This document shows positions 17,186 through 25,974 of a stretch of DNA of 64,000 bases, in pieces. Under the pieces are notes generated by a model. That model did no database searches, had not been told where the DNA came from, and saw nothing but the letters and a program-made list of their open reading frames with translations. Position 1 is the first letter of the stretch; each line of letters starts with the position of its first letter. The translations under genes and the position numbers were made by a program. Source of the DNA: Microcosmobacter sp040493455 (GTDB taxonomy: Bacteria > Bacteroidota > Bacteroidia > Flavobacteriales > Flavobacteriaceae); the NCBI RefSeq assembly GCF_040493455.1, contig NZ_JANFDA010000001.1, positions 434,001 through 498,000 of the forward strand, in the 5' to 3' direction.

Positions 17186-18883
17186 ATGCGTTGGACCTTA
17201 AAACCAAAGCCCGAAGCTCACAGCATAGAATCCTTGAGCAAGGATTTGAATGTTGAACCTGTTGTAGCTAAACTGTTAGCCCAACGAGGCATATATACCT
17301 ATGATGAAGCCAAACACTTTTTTAGACCCAGCTTAACTGATCTGCATGATCCATATACAATGAAAGATATGGACTTGGCAGTTGAACGGATAGAGCTGGC
17401 AATAGCCAATAATGAGAATATTTTGGTGTATGGCGATTATGATGTGGATGGGACTACATCAGTTGCGTTGATGTCTAGCTATCTTAAAACACGGACACCC
17501 CAAGTCGCTACATATATTCCAGATCGCTATGAAGAAGGGTATGGCATTTCGTTTAAAGGCATTGACTTTGCAAGCGATAATGATTTCTCACTTATTGTAG
17601 CTTTAGACTGTGGCATTAAAGCTATTGATAAGGTAAAATATGCCAAAGAAAAAGGGATAGATTTCATTATCTGCGATCACCATAAACCAGGGCCAGAGTT
17701 GCCAAATGCCTTAGCTATTCTGAATCCCAAAAGAGAAGATTGCAACTATCCATTCAAAGAACTTTGTGGTTGTGGTGTTGGGTTTAAGCTAGTTCAGGCA
17801 TTAGCAAAAAATGAAGGTTTAGAGATTGAAGACCTCACAGGGTATCTCGATTTAGTTGCTACAGCCATAGGCGCAGATATTGTTCCGATTACTGGCGAAA
17901 ACAGAATCCTTGCTTTTTATGGATTGAAGGTCATTAATACTAATCCTCGTATTGGAATAAAGGCGTTAATTTCTGAAGTTAATAAAGAAGAACTTACCAT
18001 AACAGACGTAGTTTTTATTGTAGCGCCAAGAATCAATGCAGCAGGAAGAATGAAACATGGAAACCATGCTGTGACACTACTTACAGAAACAGATTTTAAT
18101 AAAGCAGCCGAATATGCCATAGAGATTAATCAATTTAACACAGACAGACGTAATGAAGACAAACGAATTACTGAAGAAGCTCTTCAGCAAATTGAAACAC
18201 AGAAAGAACAGGAACGCTTTACTACTGTTGTTTATCGCGAAGACTGGCATAAAGGTGTTATTGGTATTGTGGCTTCTCGACTGACCGAGACGTATTACAG
18301 ACCAACCTTAGTATTTACTAAAAGTGGAGACAAGCTAGCAGCTTCAGCCAGATCGGTAAAAGGGTTTGATGTGTACAATGCCTTGGAAGCTTGCTCAGAA
18401 CATATTGAGCAATTTGGAGGCCATAAATATGCTGCAGGCTTAACACTGAAAGAAGAGCAATACGAAGCATTTAAAGCAAAGTTTGAAGAAGTTGTTGCAA
18501 ACACTATAGATGAAAAGCTCCTCACACGCGAAATATCGGTAGATTCGAAAATTGATTTAGATGAAATCACGCCTCGATTTTATCGAATTCTTAAGCAGTT
18601 TGCACCCTTTGGACCAGGAAACATGACACCAATATTTATGTCCGACAACTTAAAAGATACTGGTTATGGTAAATGTGTAGGGGAAGATGATAAGCATTTA
18701 AGACTAACTGCTACACAACAAGGGATTGATAAAATAGTAGGAATAGGATTTAACTTAGGGAATAAATACGGTATTATTCAAAATAGAAATCCTTTCAAAG
18801 CAGTGTACAGTATTGATGAAAATCACTGGAATGGAAACACATCATTGCAATTAAAAATACGAGACATAAAAGCGCAACTATAA
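17186..18883 (+). CDS. recJ: single-stranded-DNA-specific exonuclease RecJ
   Basis: 565 residues, typical for bacterial RecJ. It degrades ssDNA 5' to 3' in recombination and mismatch repair. DHH-superfamily motifs are present: YGDYDVDGTTS (about 81-91), the DCGIK motif, CDHHKPG (about 161-167, the DHH itself), and the DHHA1 domain motif GGHKYAAGLTL near residue 415. An OB-type domain ends the protein. The next gene starts 1 bp after the stop. Confidence 0.96.
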   Translation: MRWTLKPKPEAHSIESLSKDLNVEPVVAKLLAQRGIYTYDEAKHFFRPSLTDLHDPYTMKDMDLAVERIELAIANNENILVYGDYDVDGTTSVALMSSYLKTRTPQVATYIPDRYEEGYGISFKGIDFASDNDFSLIVALDCGIKAIDKVKYAKEKGIDFIICDHHKPGPELPNALAILNPKREDCNYPFKELCGCGVGFKLVQALAKNEGLEIEDLTGYLDLVATAIGADIVPITGENRILAFYGLKVINTNPRIGIKALISEVNKEELTITDVVFIVAPRINAAGRMKHGNHAVTLLTETDFNKAAEYAIEINQFNTDRRNEDKRITEEALQQIETQKEQERFTTVVYREDWHKGVIGIVASRLTETYYRPTLVFTKSGDKLAASARSVKGFDVYNALEACSEHIEQFGGHKYAAGLTLKEEQYEAFKAKFEEVVANTIDEKLLTREISVDSKIDLDEITPRFYRILKQFAPFGPGNMTPIFMSDNLKDTGYGKCVGEDDKHLRLTATQQGIDKIVGIGFNLGNKYGIIQNRNPFKAVYSIDENHWNGNTSLQLKIRDIKAQL

Positions 18884-18884
18884 C

Positions 18885-20156
18885 ATGCAAAAGAACGATC
18901 CATATGCAGCATTGAGGATAAAGGAATTCAACATTTTCTTATTGCTTCGTTTTCTTTTGGTTTTTGGATGGTCAATGCAGTTTATTGTTATCGAATGGCA
19001 AGTGTATAGCCTTACCAAAGATCCTTTGAGCTTGGCACTAATAGGTGCTTTTGAATTTATTCCAGCGTTTTTTATGGCACCTATCTCTGGCCATATTGTA
19101 GACCAAAAAGAAAAACGGAACCTGTTTGCAAAGTGTATTGCTGCATTTTCATTAATAAGTCTTGGACTATTTCTGTTGACTAATGACAAAATTGTAGAAG
19201 GCTGGTCTGTAAATAAAATACTCTATGGTATATATGCATTAGTGTTTTTTGGAGGTTTTTTAAGAGCCTTTTTCGGGCCAACCATTTTTTCTTTAATCGC
19301 ATTGATAGTGCCTAAACGAGTATATGCTAATGCTGCAACGTGGAGCACGAGCACCTGGAAAACCGCAATGGTCTTGGGAGCACTTGCAGGAGGATTTTTA
19401 ATTAGCTGGATTGGTGTTGACAAAACGCTTTGTGCCGTATTCGTATTAGTTATCTTATCACTGCTATTAACCTTTGCCATAAAGAAGAAGCCAATTTTAA
19501 ATAAAAATATAGGAGAGCCTATTAAGGAAAGTCTGAAAAAAGGCTTTCACTTTGTATTCAATGATAAAGTCATTTTGGGTGCTTTAACTCTGGACATGAT
19601 AGCTGTGTTATTTGGAGGTACAGTAGCTATTTTAACGATTTTTGCTCAAGATATTCTCAAAGTAGGTAGTGAAGGCTTAGGCATTATGAATGCATCAATT
19701 TCATTGGGAAGTATCCTAACAATGTTTGCAACGACCTATATTCCGATCAATAAAAACACGGGTATAAAACTGCTTGTAGCAGTCTTTATATTTGGATTAA
19801 GTATTATCGCATTTGGACTATCGTCTATATTTTGGGTAAGTGTAGTTGCTTTATTTATAAGTGGTGCTGCAGATGGAGTTTCCATGATCATAAGACAAAC
19901 CATTTTACAATTAAAAACACCCGACGATATGCGAGGTCGTGTATCTTCAGTAAATTCTATGTTTTTAGGGTCTTCAAACGAATTGGGTGCCGTTGAAAGT
20001 GGGCTCGCAGCAAAGTTAATTGGACCAGTTGCTGCTGTGGTTTTTGGAGGTAGCATGACGCTCTTAACAGTGATTACCATGGGCATTAAAAACCCAATCC
20101 TGAGAAATCTCGACTTAACTGAAGATATCGAGCAACACGAAAAAGAAGGTTCTTAG
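18885..20156 (+). CDS. MFS transporter
   Basis: 423 residues with about twelve transmembrane helices. The loop between helices 2 and 3 (SGHIVDQKEKRN) is the major facilitator motif A (GxxxDxxxRR), which argues for an MFS exporter of the DHA/EntS-like group (PF05977 type). It follows recJ without a gap. The substrate cannot be inferred. Its stop overlaps the end of the convergent hydrolase gene by 4 bp, so there is no separate terminator. Confidence 0.9.
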   Translation: MQKNDPYAALRIKEFNIFLLLRFLLVFGWSMQFIVIEWQVYSLTKDPLSLALIGAFEFIPAFFMAPISGHIVDQKEKRNLFAKCIAAFSLISLGLFLLTNDKIVEGWSVNKILYGIYALVFFGGFLRAFFGPTIFSLIALIVPKRVYANAATWSTSTWKTAMVLGALAGGFLISWIGVDKTLCAVFVLVILSLLLTFAIKKKPILNKNIGEPIKESLKKGFHFVFNDKVILGALTLDMIAVLFGGTVAILTIFAQDILKVGSEGLGIMNASISLGSILTMFATTYIPINKNTGIKLLVAVFIFGLSIIAFGLSSIFWVSVVALFISGAADGVSMIIRQTILQLKTPDDMRGRVSSVNSMFLGSSNELGAVESGLAAKLIGPVAAVVFGGSMTLLTVITMGIKNPILRNLDLTEDIEQHEKEGS

Positions 20157-20998
20157 GAATTAGTAAAGCTTAATATTAAGCTGCTAATCTGTTCTGGTTC
20201 TTCTTCTTGAATGAAATGCTTTGCTTCCAAAAGATGTACATTATCCTCTGAAAGTTTCAAGTCAGTAATTACACTATCTTTCATCTTATCTAGTACCAAA
20301 AATTCATCATGTTTTCCCCATATCAAAAGTTTGGGCATTGATAAAGATGTAATCACATCCGAATAGTCTGGAAGATCATTGCAAGTTTCAGAAAAAAACT
20401 GATACATGGCTTTGGTTTTTCCTTCTTTGAGAGGCGTTTTATAGCCTTCGAGATCTTCTTTAGTGAGGTTGTTTTCCATTAAACCAGATTTGAACAATCC
20501 TTTCAGCATCATATTCGTGGTAACACCATTACTATACAGCGACATAATGAAGCGCGCTAACCAACCTCTCTCAAAACGAATAGGCGGCTTAAACCCAGCT
20601 TCGTAAACAATAGTATTGAGAATAATGAGCCGATCAATACGTTGAGGTTGCATCTTTAGAAGCTCCCAAGTCCATAACCCACCAGCATCATGAAACACAT
20701 GACTCCAAGTATCAATTTGTAACGAATCCATTAATGCCAATAACCGTTCGGCATGAGCTTCAGGCTTATAGATGTCATAACCTTTAGGAGAATCACTAGA
20801 CCCAAAACCGAGCATGTCAGGAGCTATTACACGGTGATGTTTTGATATAGCACCAATCATCTTTCGGTATAACCAACCAGAAGTAGGAATACCATGCAAA
20901 AGCACAACGACAGAACCTTCACCCTCATCAATGTATTTTATTGTTCCTTCGGAAGACTTAAAGGATTGCTGTTTTGTTCTAAATTCTGAATAGGTCAT
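20153..20998 (-). CDS. alpha/beta hydrolase with an aspartate nucleophile (haloalkane-dehalogenase-like)
   Basis: 281 residues. Oxyanion motif HGIPTSGWLY (about 35-44). At the nucleophile elbow the sequence is HVFHDAGGLW, with Asp where esterases have Ser. The catalytic His region AKHFIQEEEPEQI closely follows the GxHFxQEDxPxxI form of haloalkane dehalogenases and epoxide hydrolases. This makes a dehalogenase or epoxide hydrolase more likely than an esterase. Actual substrates are unknown. It is 7 bp after lpxH on the same strand. Confidence 0.85.
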   Translation of the reverse strand: MTYSEFRTKQQSFKSSEGTIKYIDEGEGSVVVLLHGIPTSGWLYRKMIGAISKHHRVIAPDMLGFGSSDSPKGYDIYKPEAHAERLLALMDSLQIDTWSHVFHDAGGLWTWELLKMQPQRIDRLIILNTIVYEAGFKPPIRFERGWLARFIMSLYSNGVTTNMMLKGLFKSGLMENNLTKEDLEGYKTPLKEGKTKAMYQFFSETCNDLPDYSDVITSLSMPKLLIWGKHDEFLVLDKMKDSVITDLKLSEDNVHLLEAKHFIQEEEPEQISSLILSFTNS

Positions 20999-21005
20999 TT
21001 GGCAA

Positions 21006-21782
21006 CTATTTATACACTTTTAATTCTAGAGTATCACCATCAAAAACACCATAAGTGAAGTAATGAATCCAATCGCCAAGATTGATGTACTTGGCATTGT
21101 TCCCAAGGTCGATATTCAAGGGTAAATGTCTATGGCCAAAGACAAAGTAGTCGCGATGTTGCTCAGCTAATTTTCGTTTACAATATTGTACCAACCATTC
21201 ATTGTCTTCCCCAAGAAACTTAGCATCTTCATCACCAGAAATTAGTTTATTCTTTACAGACATATAATGTCCAACACGCATTCCAAAGTCGGGATGAAGA
21301 ACACGTCTAAACAACCATTGGCATATAGGGTTGGTAAACACTTTTTTCATGCGTTTGTAACCCTTGTCACCTGGGCCTAAACCATCGCCATGACCAATAA
21401 AAAAAGAGGTGTTGTTGAAAGTGAATTCTTTTGGCTTATGGTATACAGGAATGCCAAGTTCTTCTTCAAAATAACCATTCATCCAGAGATCATGGTTACC
21501 AACAAAGTAATAAATAGGAATCCCAGAATCACTAATTTCAGCAAGCTTGCCTAAGGTTCTTGTAAACCCTTTTGGAACCACGCGCTTGTATTCAAACCAA
21601 AAATCAAACAAATCCCCTAGAAGAAAGATTACAGCAGCATCGTGCTTAATCTCATCTAGCCAAGCTACAAACTTTTTTTCTCGTGGTAGTGATGCTTCAC
21701 GAGTTGGCGCGCCCAAATGATTATCGGAAGCGAAGTAGATTTTTTTCCCTTCAGGAATAATTATGTTTGAATCCTTATTCAT
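21006..21782 (-). CDS. lpxH: UDP-2,3-diacylglucosamine diphosphatase
   Basis: 258 residues from ATG 21782. It cleaves UDP-2,3-diacylglucosamine to lipid X and UMP in lipid A synthesis. Calcineurin-like metal motifs are FASDNHLG (D and H ligands), LLGDLFDFWFEY, VGNHDLWM, HGDGLGPGD and the GHRHLPLN end. An upstream start at 21806 would overlap queD by 32 nt. The one chosen overlaps by 8 nt (ATGAATAA), typical of coupling. It is third in the peptide-queD-lpxH-hydrolase run. Confidence 0.93.
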   Translation of the reverse strand: MNKDSNIIIPEGKKIYFASDNHLGAPTREASLPREKKFVAWLDEIKHDAAVIFLLGDLFDFWFEYKRVVPKGFTRTLGKLAEISDSGIPIYYFVGNHDLWMNGYFEEELGIPVYHKPKEFTFNNTSFFIGHGDGLGPGDKGYKRMKKVFTNPICQWLFRRVLHPDFGMRVGHYMSVKNKLISGDEDAKFLGEDNEWLVQYCKRKLAEQHRDYFVFGHRHLPLNIDLGNNAKYINLGDWIHYFTYGVFDGDTLELKVYK

Positions 21783-22227
21783 TATCTGAAGCATACCACT
21801 GAGCATAAGAGGTGGCTGTTTCTCGGAGTTTTAGTGAATGTAATTTAATATTCTCGGGCAGTCTTTTCTTTATTTTTTCAGCAAAATCAATAACCATCAT
21901 TTCACAAGATGGTTGGTAATTAACAAGGAGGACATTATGCCCTCTTCTTTCTAATTCTTTGGCTAGCTCTACATGAGGTGTATTTTTGTTGAACACTGTA
22001 GCATGGTCAAAAATATCCACAATTTCTTCTTTAACGATCTCTTTAAGGTCACCAAAATCTATGACCATTCCATACTTCACATTATTGGTATCGTTAATTG
22101 GAGTACCTATGACTGTAACGTCTAAGCTATAGCTATGGCCGTGAATATTCTTGCACTTACCATCATAGCCGTAAAGGGCGTGAGCAGTTTCAAACGAAAA
22201 TTGTTTGGTAATTCGAATTTTACTCAT
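21775..22227 (-). CDS. queD: 6-carboxytetrahydropterin synthase
   Basis: 150 residues. QueD converts 7,8-dihydroneopterin triphosphate to 6-carboxytetrahydropterin for queuosine. Zinc-binding histidines are seen in FETAHALYGYDGKCKNIHGH, where the cysteine is the catalytic one (CxxxHGH). CEMMVIDFAEKI and LRETATSYAQW are further family features. No other queuosine genes are nearby. Its ATG overlaps the stop codon of the 32-residue membrane peptide (TAATG). Confidence 0.95.
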   Translation of the reverse strand: MSKIRITKQFSFETAHALYGYDGKCKNIHGHSYSLDVTVIGTPINDTNNVKYGMVIDFGDLKEIVKEEIVDIFDHATVFNKNTPHVELAKELERRGHNVLLVNYQPSCEMMVIDFAEKIKKRLPENIKLHSLKLRETATSYAQWYASDNE

Positions 22228-22325
22228 TAACGACGCTTCTTTCTATTAACAATATAAACTACAATTAAGACTATGGCCATTAAGAGAAATAAACCATTTC
22301 CGCTAAAAAAAGACATTATATCCAT
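22227..22325 (-). CDS. 32-residue single-helix membrane peptide coupled to queD
   Basis: ATG 22325 opens a 32-codon frame, MDIMSFFSGNGLFLLMAIVL then a hydrophobic run and the basic end NRKKRR. One transmembrane helix with a strongly positive C-terminus, the classical small inner-membrane protein layout. Its TAA shares two bases with the queD ATG (TAATG), so ribosomes would pass directly from one to the other. Too short for most gene finders. The composition and the exact stop-start overlap support it. Function unknown. Confidence 0.5.
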   Translation of the reverse strand: MDIMSFFSGNGLFLLMAIVLIVVYIVNRKKRR

Positions 22326-22357
22326 GAATTAAGTGTATTGGCAATTATCGCCCAAAT

Positions 22358-23692
22358 TTAGGGCTTTTGTGAAAGCGGTAAAAATTGTTTGCGAAATTTT
22401 ACAAACAAAGGCACTGCTCTGGCGATCATCCAAAATGTCATTGCAATAAAAATTCCGTAGAGCTTATAATCAAAGTAATCTAGTAAAAAGACAATCGGGA
22501 CAAACACCAAAAATGTGGAACCAAGTAATACGTTCCGTAATGTTTCCATTTTCCCTAAGCCTTTGAAGACACCATCAAAAATGAAGGCCACTGAACATAT
22601 TGGTTGCATTAAAAGTACCAGCCAAAATACATTATTGAATTGCTTTAAAACTTCAGGGTCTTTTGTAAATAAAAGCCCTAAAGGGTTATAAAATAAAGCA
22701 CCAACTATTGCCAAGCCAAAACCAGTAATAACACCGATTCTTATCAAGCGGTTATTCAATTTTAAAAGAAGGTCGTATGCTTTTGCGCCAAATAATTTCC
22801 CAGATAAAATATTTCCGGCACTTGAGTATCCATCAATGAAAAACGCTGCAAAGAACCAGAGATTAATAGCGATAGTATACGCAGCAATATACGTTTTCCC
22901 ATAACTAGTGGCCAGGCTAGTTGCAAAGTATAAGGTAACATTGAGCGCAAGTGTTCTTACAAACAGATTAAGGATCATACCAATAAATCGCTTTATTTCT
23001 GGATTGAAAGGCAATTGTAGTTTTAGAGAAATATCGGTTTTCGATAATAAATAATAGGCAGCAAAAAGTGCCATCGTTACTTGAGCAATTAGGCTCGCGT
23101 AGGCAGCACCTTCAATATTCATCGCTGGGACAAGCCCTTCTATACCATAAACCAAAACAATGTCTAGAATAATATTCAGTACAGCACCAATAATAGCGAT
23201 GAGCATGGGATAGTAGGTGTTTTGGAGTCCTCTAAAGGTGCCAAAAACTGCAATTACAAATAGTGTGAATGGGAATCCAAAAACTCTGATTTTATAGTAT
23301 GAAGCACTGTAGTCTAAGATTAATCCATCGGCATTATATAGTTTGAATATCTGAGATGCGAACGGATATGTGGCAACAATGATTAAAATACTTAGCGATG
23401 TAATGATAAAAATCGCCTGGGCTGGTAGGTTTTTGACAGCATCGAGATTATCTGCGCCAAGATATTGAGATACAATAGAAGAGATGGCACTTCTGGTTTG
23501 CCCAAGAATCCATATAAGCATGGACAAGAACGTGCCAACAATACCAACTGCAGCCAAAGACTCTACGGCATTAGTGTCTATGTTACCAACAATAGCGGTA
23601 TCTGTAATAGACAGAATAGGTTCTGAAACTCCAGAAATCAACGCTGGAATTGCAAGTTTGTTGATATGTTTAAATGAAATTGAGTTGGTCAC
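22358..23692 (-). CDS. MATE family efflux transporter
   Basis: 444 residues and twelve predicted membrane helices. The start region (LAIPALISGVSEPILSITDT, with the DTAIVGN that follows) is the MATE signature, as is the pseudo-repeat in the second half. It exports cationic compounds using Na+ or H+ in known members, but the substrate here cannot be told. Its start overlaps the stop of the GNAT gene upstream by 4 bp, so both are one unit. Confidence 0.93.
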   Translation of the reverse strand: MTNSISFKHINKLAIPALISGVSEPILSITDTAIVGNIDTNAVESLAAVGIVGTFLSMLIWILGQTRSAISSIVSQYLGADNLDAVKNLPAQAIFIITSLSILIIVATYPFASQIFKLYNADGLILDYSASYYKIRVFGFPFTLFVIAVFGTFRGLQNTYYPMLIAIIGAVLNIILDIVLVYGIEGLVPAMNIEGAAYASLIAQVTMALFAAYYLLSKTDISLKLQLPFNPEIKRFIGMILNLFVRTLALNVTLYFATSLATSYGKTYIAAYTIAINLWFFAAFFIDGYSSAGNILSGKLFGAKAYDLLLKLNNRLIRIGVITGFGLAIVGALFYNPLGLLFTKDPEVLKQFNNVFWLVLLMQPICSVAFIFDGVFKGLGKMETLRNVLLGSTFLVFVPIVFLLDYFDYKLYGIFIAMTFWMIARAVPLFVKFRKQFLPLSQKP

Positions 23693-24189
23693 AGAACTAG
23701 TTCATAACAGTAAAAAGGATGTTGACTTTGCTTCGGAAAGTAAATGTCTTCAAGCCTTTTGTAGCCACGAAGTTCGTAAAATTTTTGGTTTCTAGGGTTC
23801 TGTGAAAACGTGTCTAATCTTATGGAGGTATAGTTATTATCTATAGCATATTGTTCAGCAAAATCCATAAGCTGTCTTGCATATCCTTTCCCTTGAGTCT
23901 CTGGAAGAATGGCTAAACGATGTATATAGATGTTGTTTTCATTGTCAGTAAGCCACTGTACAGGTTTGTATATTTCATCCATAAAAGTAGATATCACGAT
24001 GCAGCCTGCAATTTGTTCGTTTTGAAGTATGACATAAAGCTCATCGCGTTCTACATCAGTTTCAAAAGCTTCTCTGTTGGGATATACTTCGTTCCATTGG
24101 AAGATGCCTTGGTCTTGCATATGCTTGGCACAAGCCTTGGTAATGAGTGTAATAGCGTCAATATCTTTGGTTGTAGCTTTTCTAATCAT
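23689..24189 (-). CDS. GNAT family N-acetyltransferase
   Basis: 166 residues. Motif A, LAILPETQGKGYARQLMDFA (about 97-116), has the Q/R-x-x-G-x-G/A loop binding acetyl-CoA. The C-terminal part RLDTFSQNPRNQKFYELRGY is the usual motif B, close to the small-molecule or RimI-like GNATs. The substrate is not inferred. Divergent from the universal stress gene and coupled by a 4-bp overlap to the MATE gene. Confidence 0.9.
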   Translation of the reverse strand: MIRKATTKDIDAITLITKACAKHMQDQGIFQWNEVYPNREAFETDVERDELYVILQNEQIAGCIVISTFMDEIYKPVQWLTDNENNIYIHRLAILPETQGKGYARQLMDFAEQYAIDNNYTSIRLDTFSQNPRNQKFYELRGYKRLEDIYFPKQSQHPFYCYELVL

Positions 24190-24199
24190 ATTTAATAAT

Positions 24200-24207
24200 T
24201 ACCTTTG
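24200..24207 (+). promoter_or_regulatory. -7-like element before the universal stress gene
   Basis: TACCTTTG matches TAnnTTTG, 39 bp before the ATG at 24247. No TTG at the usual 17-23 nt distance (nearest is 26 nt away), so confidence is modest. Confidence 0.35.
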
Positions 24208-24246
24208 CGAAATATTTAATAAAGTTAGTAGATAAATCTTTTATAG

Positions 24247-25041
24247 ATGAGAAATATATTAGTCCCAATCGGAGCCTCAGAAAATGGAAAAAGTACATTG
24301 CAATATGCAATCGATTTTGCAAGTACAATTGAAGCCAATGTTTTTGTGCTCAAAGCGTTTAATGTTGTTAACAAAGCAGGTCATATAGGAAATGTAGAAG
24401 AAGTTATAGAACGCACCAATACACAAAGCCTAAAAGAAGTTATTGAACAAGTAGACACTAAAGATGTAGATGTAAAAGTTATCGCAGCAAAAGGTATTGT
24501 TGTTGATGCGATACAAAGTGTTAATGATGAACTCGGTATCGATTTGGTTGTAGTAGGACCTCGACCAAATGATCATAGAGAAGAATTATTCTTGGGTAGA
24601 ACTTCTGGAAGTATTATTAAGCAAACAGAAATTCCTGTTTTGGTTGTGCCAGAAGGATATGCCTTTAAATCAATCGAAAGAATCTTAACGGCAATCAAGT
24701 CTGGTGTTATAAAAAATAAAGAATCTATCAAGCCTCTAGAGGAAATTATTGATAAATTCAAAGCAAAAATGCATTTACTACAAGTAAAGACTACAGGGTT
24801 TTTACAAGAAGACCTTGAGTTTTTTAGTGATTTAGCAGCCATAACATCATCTTACAACAGCTCTGAAAATGCAACGTTGTTCCAAGGTGTGTTAGAACAT
24901 CTCAACGAGAGAAACCCAGACCTTATTTGTGTATTTAGACGTAAGAGAGGATTCTTTAAGAAACTTTGGGAGCAAAACACCATTAAGAAAGTAGAGTTCG
25001 AAAGCCGTTTACCGCTTTTAGTGCTTAAAGGTGCGGAATAA
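24247..25041 (+). CDS. universal stress protein with two Usp domains
   Basis: 264 residues. The first Usp domain (residues 1-140) starts MRNILVPIGASENGKSTLQY and ends with GRTSGSIIKQTEIPVLVVPE, whose GxxxxxxxxxxxPVLVV form resembles ATP-binding Usp proteins. The second half (about 145-264) is a degenerate repeat ending FESRLPLLVLKGA. Tandem Usp proteins of this length are common in Bacteroidota. Single-gene unit, convergent with marR. Confidence 0.92.
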   Translation: MRNILVPIGASENGKSTLQYAIDFASTIEANVFVLKAFNVVNKAGHIGNVEEVIERTNTQSLKEVIEQVDTKDVDVKVIAAKGIVVDAIQSVNDELGIDLVVVGPRPNDHREELFLGRTSGSIIKQTEIPVLVVPEGYAFKSIERILTAIKSGVIKNKESIKPLEEIIDKFKAKMHLLQVKTTGFLQEDLEFFSDLAAITSSYNSSENATLFQGVLEHLNERNPDLICVFRRKRGFFKKLWEQNTIKKVEFESRLPLLVLKGAE

Positions 25042-25069
25042 TTCTTTTAGACATGTTGGTGAAGGGAGA

Positions 25070-25636
25070 TTACTTCTCTTCAAACTCTGGGCAATCTAGT
25101 CTTATGTCTGAGTTCAATAATGTGCTTTCTAGTAAGTTGCAGTAGTGACTGTCTTTGTGATTGTCATAGAATCTACACCCAAAGCAAGTTCTTTGAACCG
25201 TTAAAATCCCTGAACTGTTTAGCTTATAAATCAATTCAGATAGAGTAGTGTACAAAGATTCTAAATCACTTTTGTCGATCTTGCTTAATTGTTGAAGTAT
25301 TGGCTCTGCAAAGTTTTCTGTTTGTCCTACAACCTCTTTGCCTTTAGCAGACAGGAGAAGAGAATAACGCCTGTTATCTTCAGAAGAAAAATCTTTAATC
25401 AATAAGTCTTTGTTCACCAATACGCGTATGGCATCACTTATGGTAGGTTTGGTGACATTGAACTCTTTAGCCAAATGGCTAACATTGTTGAGGTTGTCTG
25501 TGTGATGTGCTACAAAATTTAGGATTTGAATTTGTATAGGGCTTAGTTTAAATCGTTTTGCTTGTTCCCATAAGAGTACTTTGAAAACTTCTGAGATTCT
25601 TCCAAGCCCTACTATTATTTTTGAATTCAAATCCAT
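25070..25636 (-). CDS. MarR family regulator with a four-cysteine C-terminal tail
   Basis: 188 residues. A winged-helix MarR domain fills residues 20-145 (NVSHLAKEFNVTKPTISDAI is the recognition helix region; the wing holds SSEDNRRYSL). The last 45 residues carry cysteines spaced C-x2-C-x11-C-x15-C (CFGCRFYD ... HYC ... RLDCPEF), suitable for an Fe-S cluster or zinc. I infer a redox- or metal-sensing regulator. An operator-like site, also found before two neighbouring genes, lies at 25666-25683, about 30 bp upstream of its own ATG, so self-regulation is likely. Confidence 0.88.
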   Translation of the reverse strand: MDLNSKIIVGLGRISEVFKVLLWEQAKRFKLSPIQIQILNFVAHHTDNLNNVSHLAKEFNVTKPTISDAIRVLVNKDLLIKDFSSEDNRRYSLLLSAKGKEVVGQTENFAEPILQQLSKIDKSDLESLYTTLSELIYKLNSSGILTVQRTCFGCRFYDNHKDSHYCNLLESTLLNSDIRLDCPEFEEK

Positions 25637-25665
25637 ATTCTAGTTATCGTGTTTCAACTTAACAA

Positions 25666-25683
25666 AGTTAGTAATCCTAATTA
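25666..25683 (-). promoter_or_regulatory. operator-like motif copy A, upstream of marR
   Basis: AGTTAGTAATCCTAATTA (plus-strand reading). It matches copies B and C at 15 of 18 positions, with the common form AGTnAGnAATCCTAAYTA, and is partly dyad-symmetric as MarR sites usually are. Distance to the marR ATG is about 30 bp. Confidence 0.6.
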
Positions 25684-25704
25684 ATATGGATTATAAACTA
25701 ACGT

Positions 25705-25968
25705 TTAGTTGCAATGCTCCATTTCTATGATATGAAACCCATGTCTCTTTATTGAGTTTTCAATCTCTTCTGAAGCCTTTTCAATATGGCAAAATGTACA
25801 TTGGTTTATAGTAATACCTTTTGTTTCGATCGGCTTTTCATTGAGATAAGATTCTCCAAAACCAAAGATTGTTTTTTCATCGGTTATATTATCTGGAACC
25901 AGGATATCAAAATGCATTGTTTTGCCATCTATTCTTTGGACATAGGTGTCCCAAACTGCTACTTTCAT
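25705..25968 (-). CDS. DUF2024 family protein
   Basis: 87 residues, MKVAVWDTYVQRIDGKTMHF at the start and a CTFCHIE motif at about residues 61-67, both as in DUF2024. Family function is unknown. The CxxCH-like pattern may bind metal. It lies 6 bp after the secreted-protein gene and therefore belongs to the operator-controlled unit upstream. A small inverted repeat (AACTAA/TTAGTT, 25696-25710) covers its stop codon. Confidence 0.85.
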   Translation of the reverse strand: MKVAVWDTYVQRIDGKTMHFDILVPDNITDEKTIFGFGESYLNEKPIETKGITINQCTFCHIEKASEEIENSIKRHGFHIIEMEHCN

Positions 25969-25974
25969 AATGGT

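Noticed and set aside
25696..25710. AACTAA / TTAGTT repeat as a fourth MarR operator
   Set aside because: It lacks the AATCCTAA core and lies on the DUF2024 stop codon. Probably a weak 3' structure.
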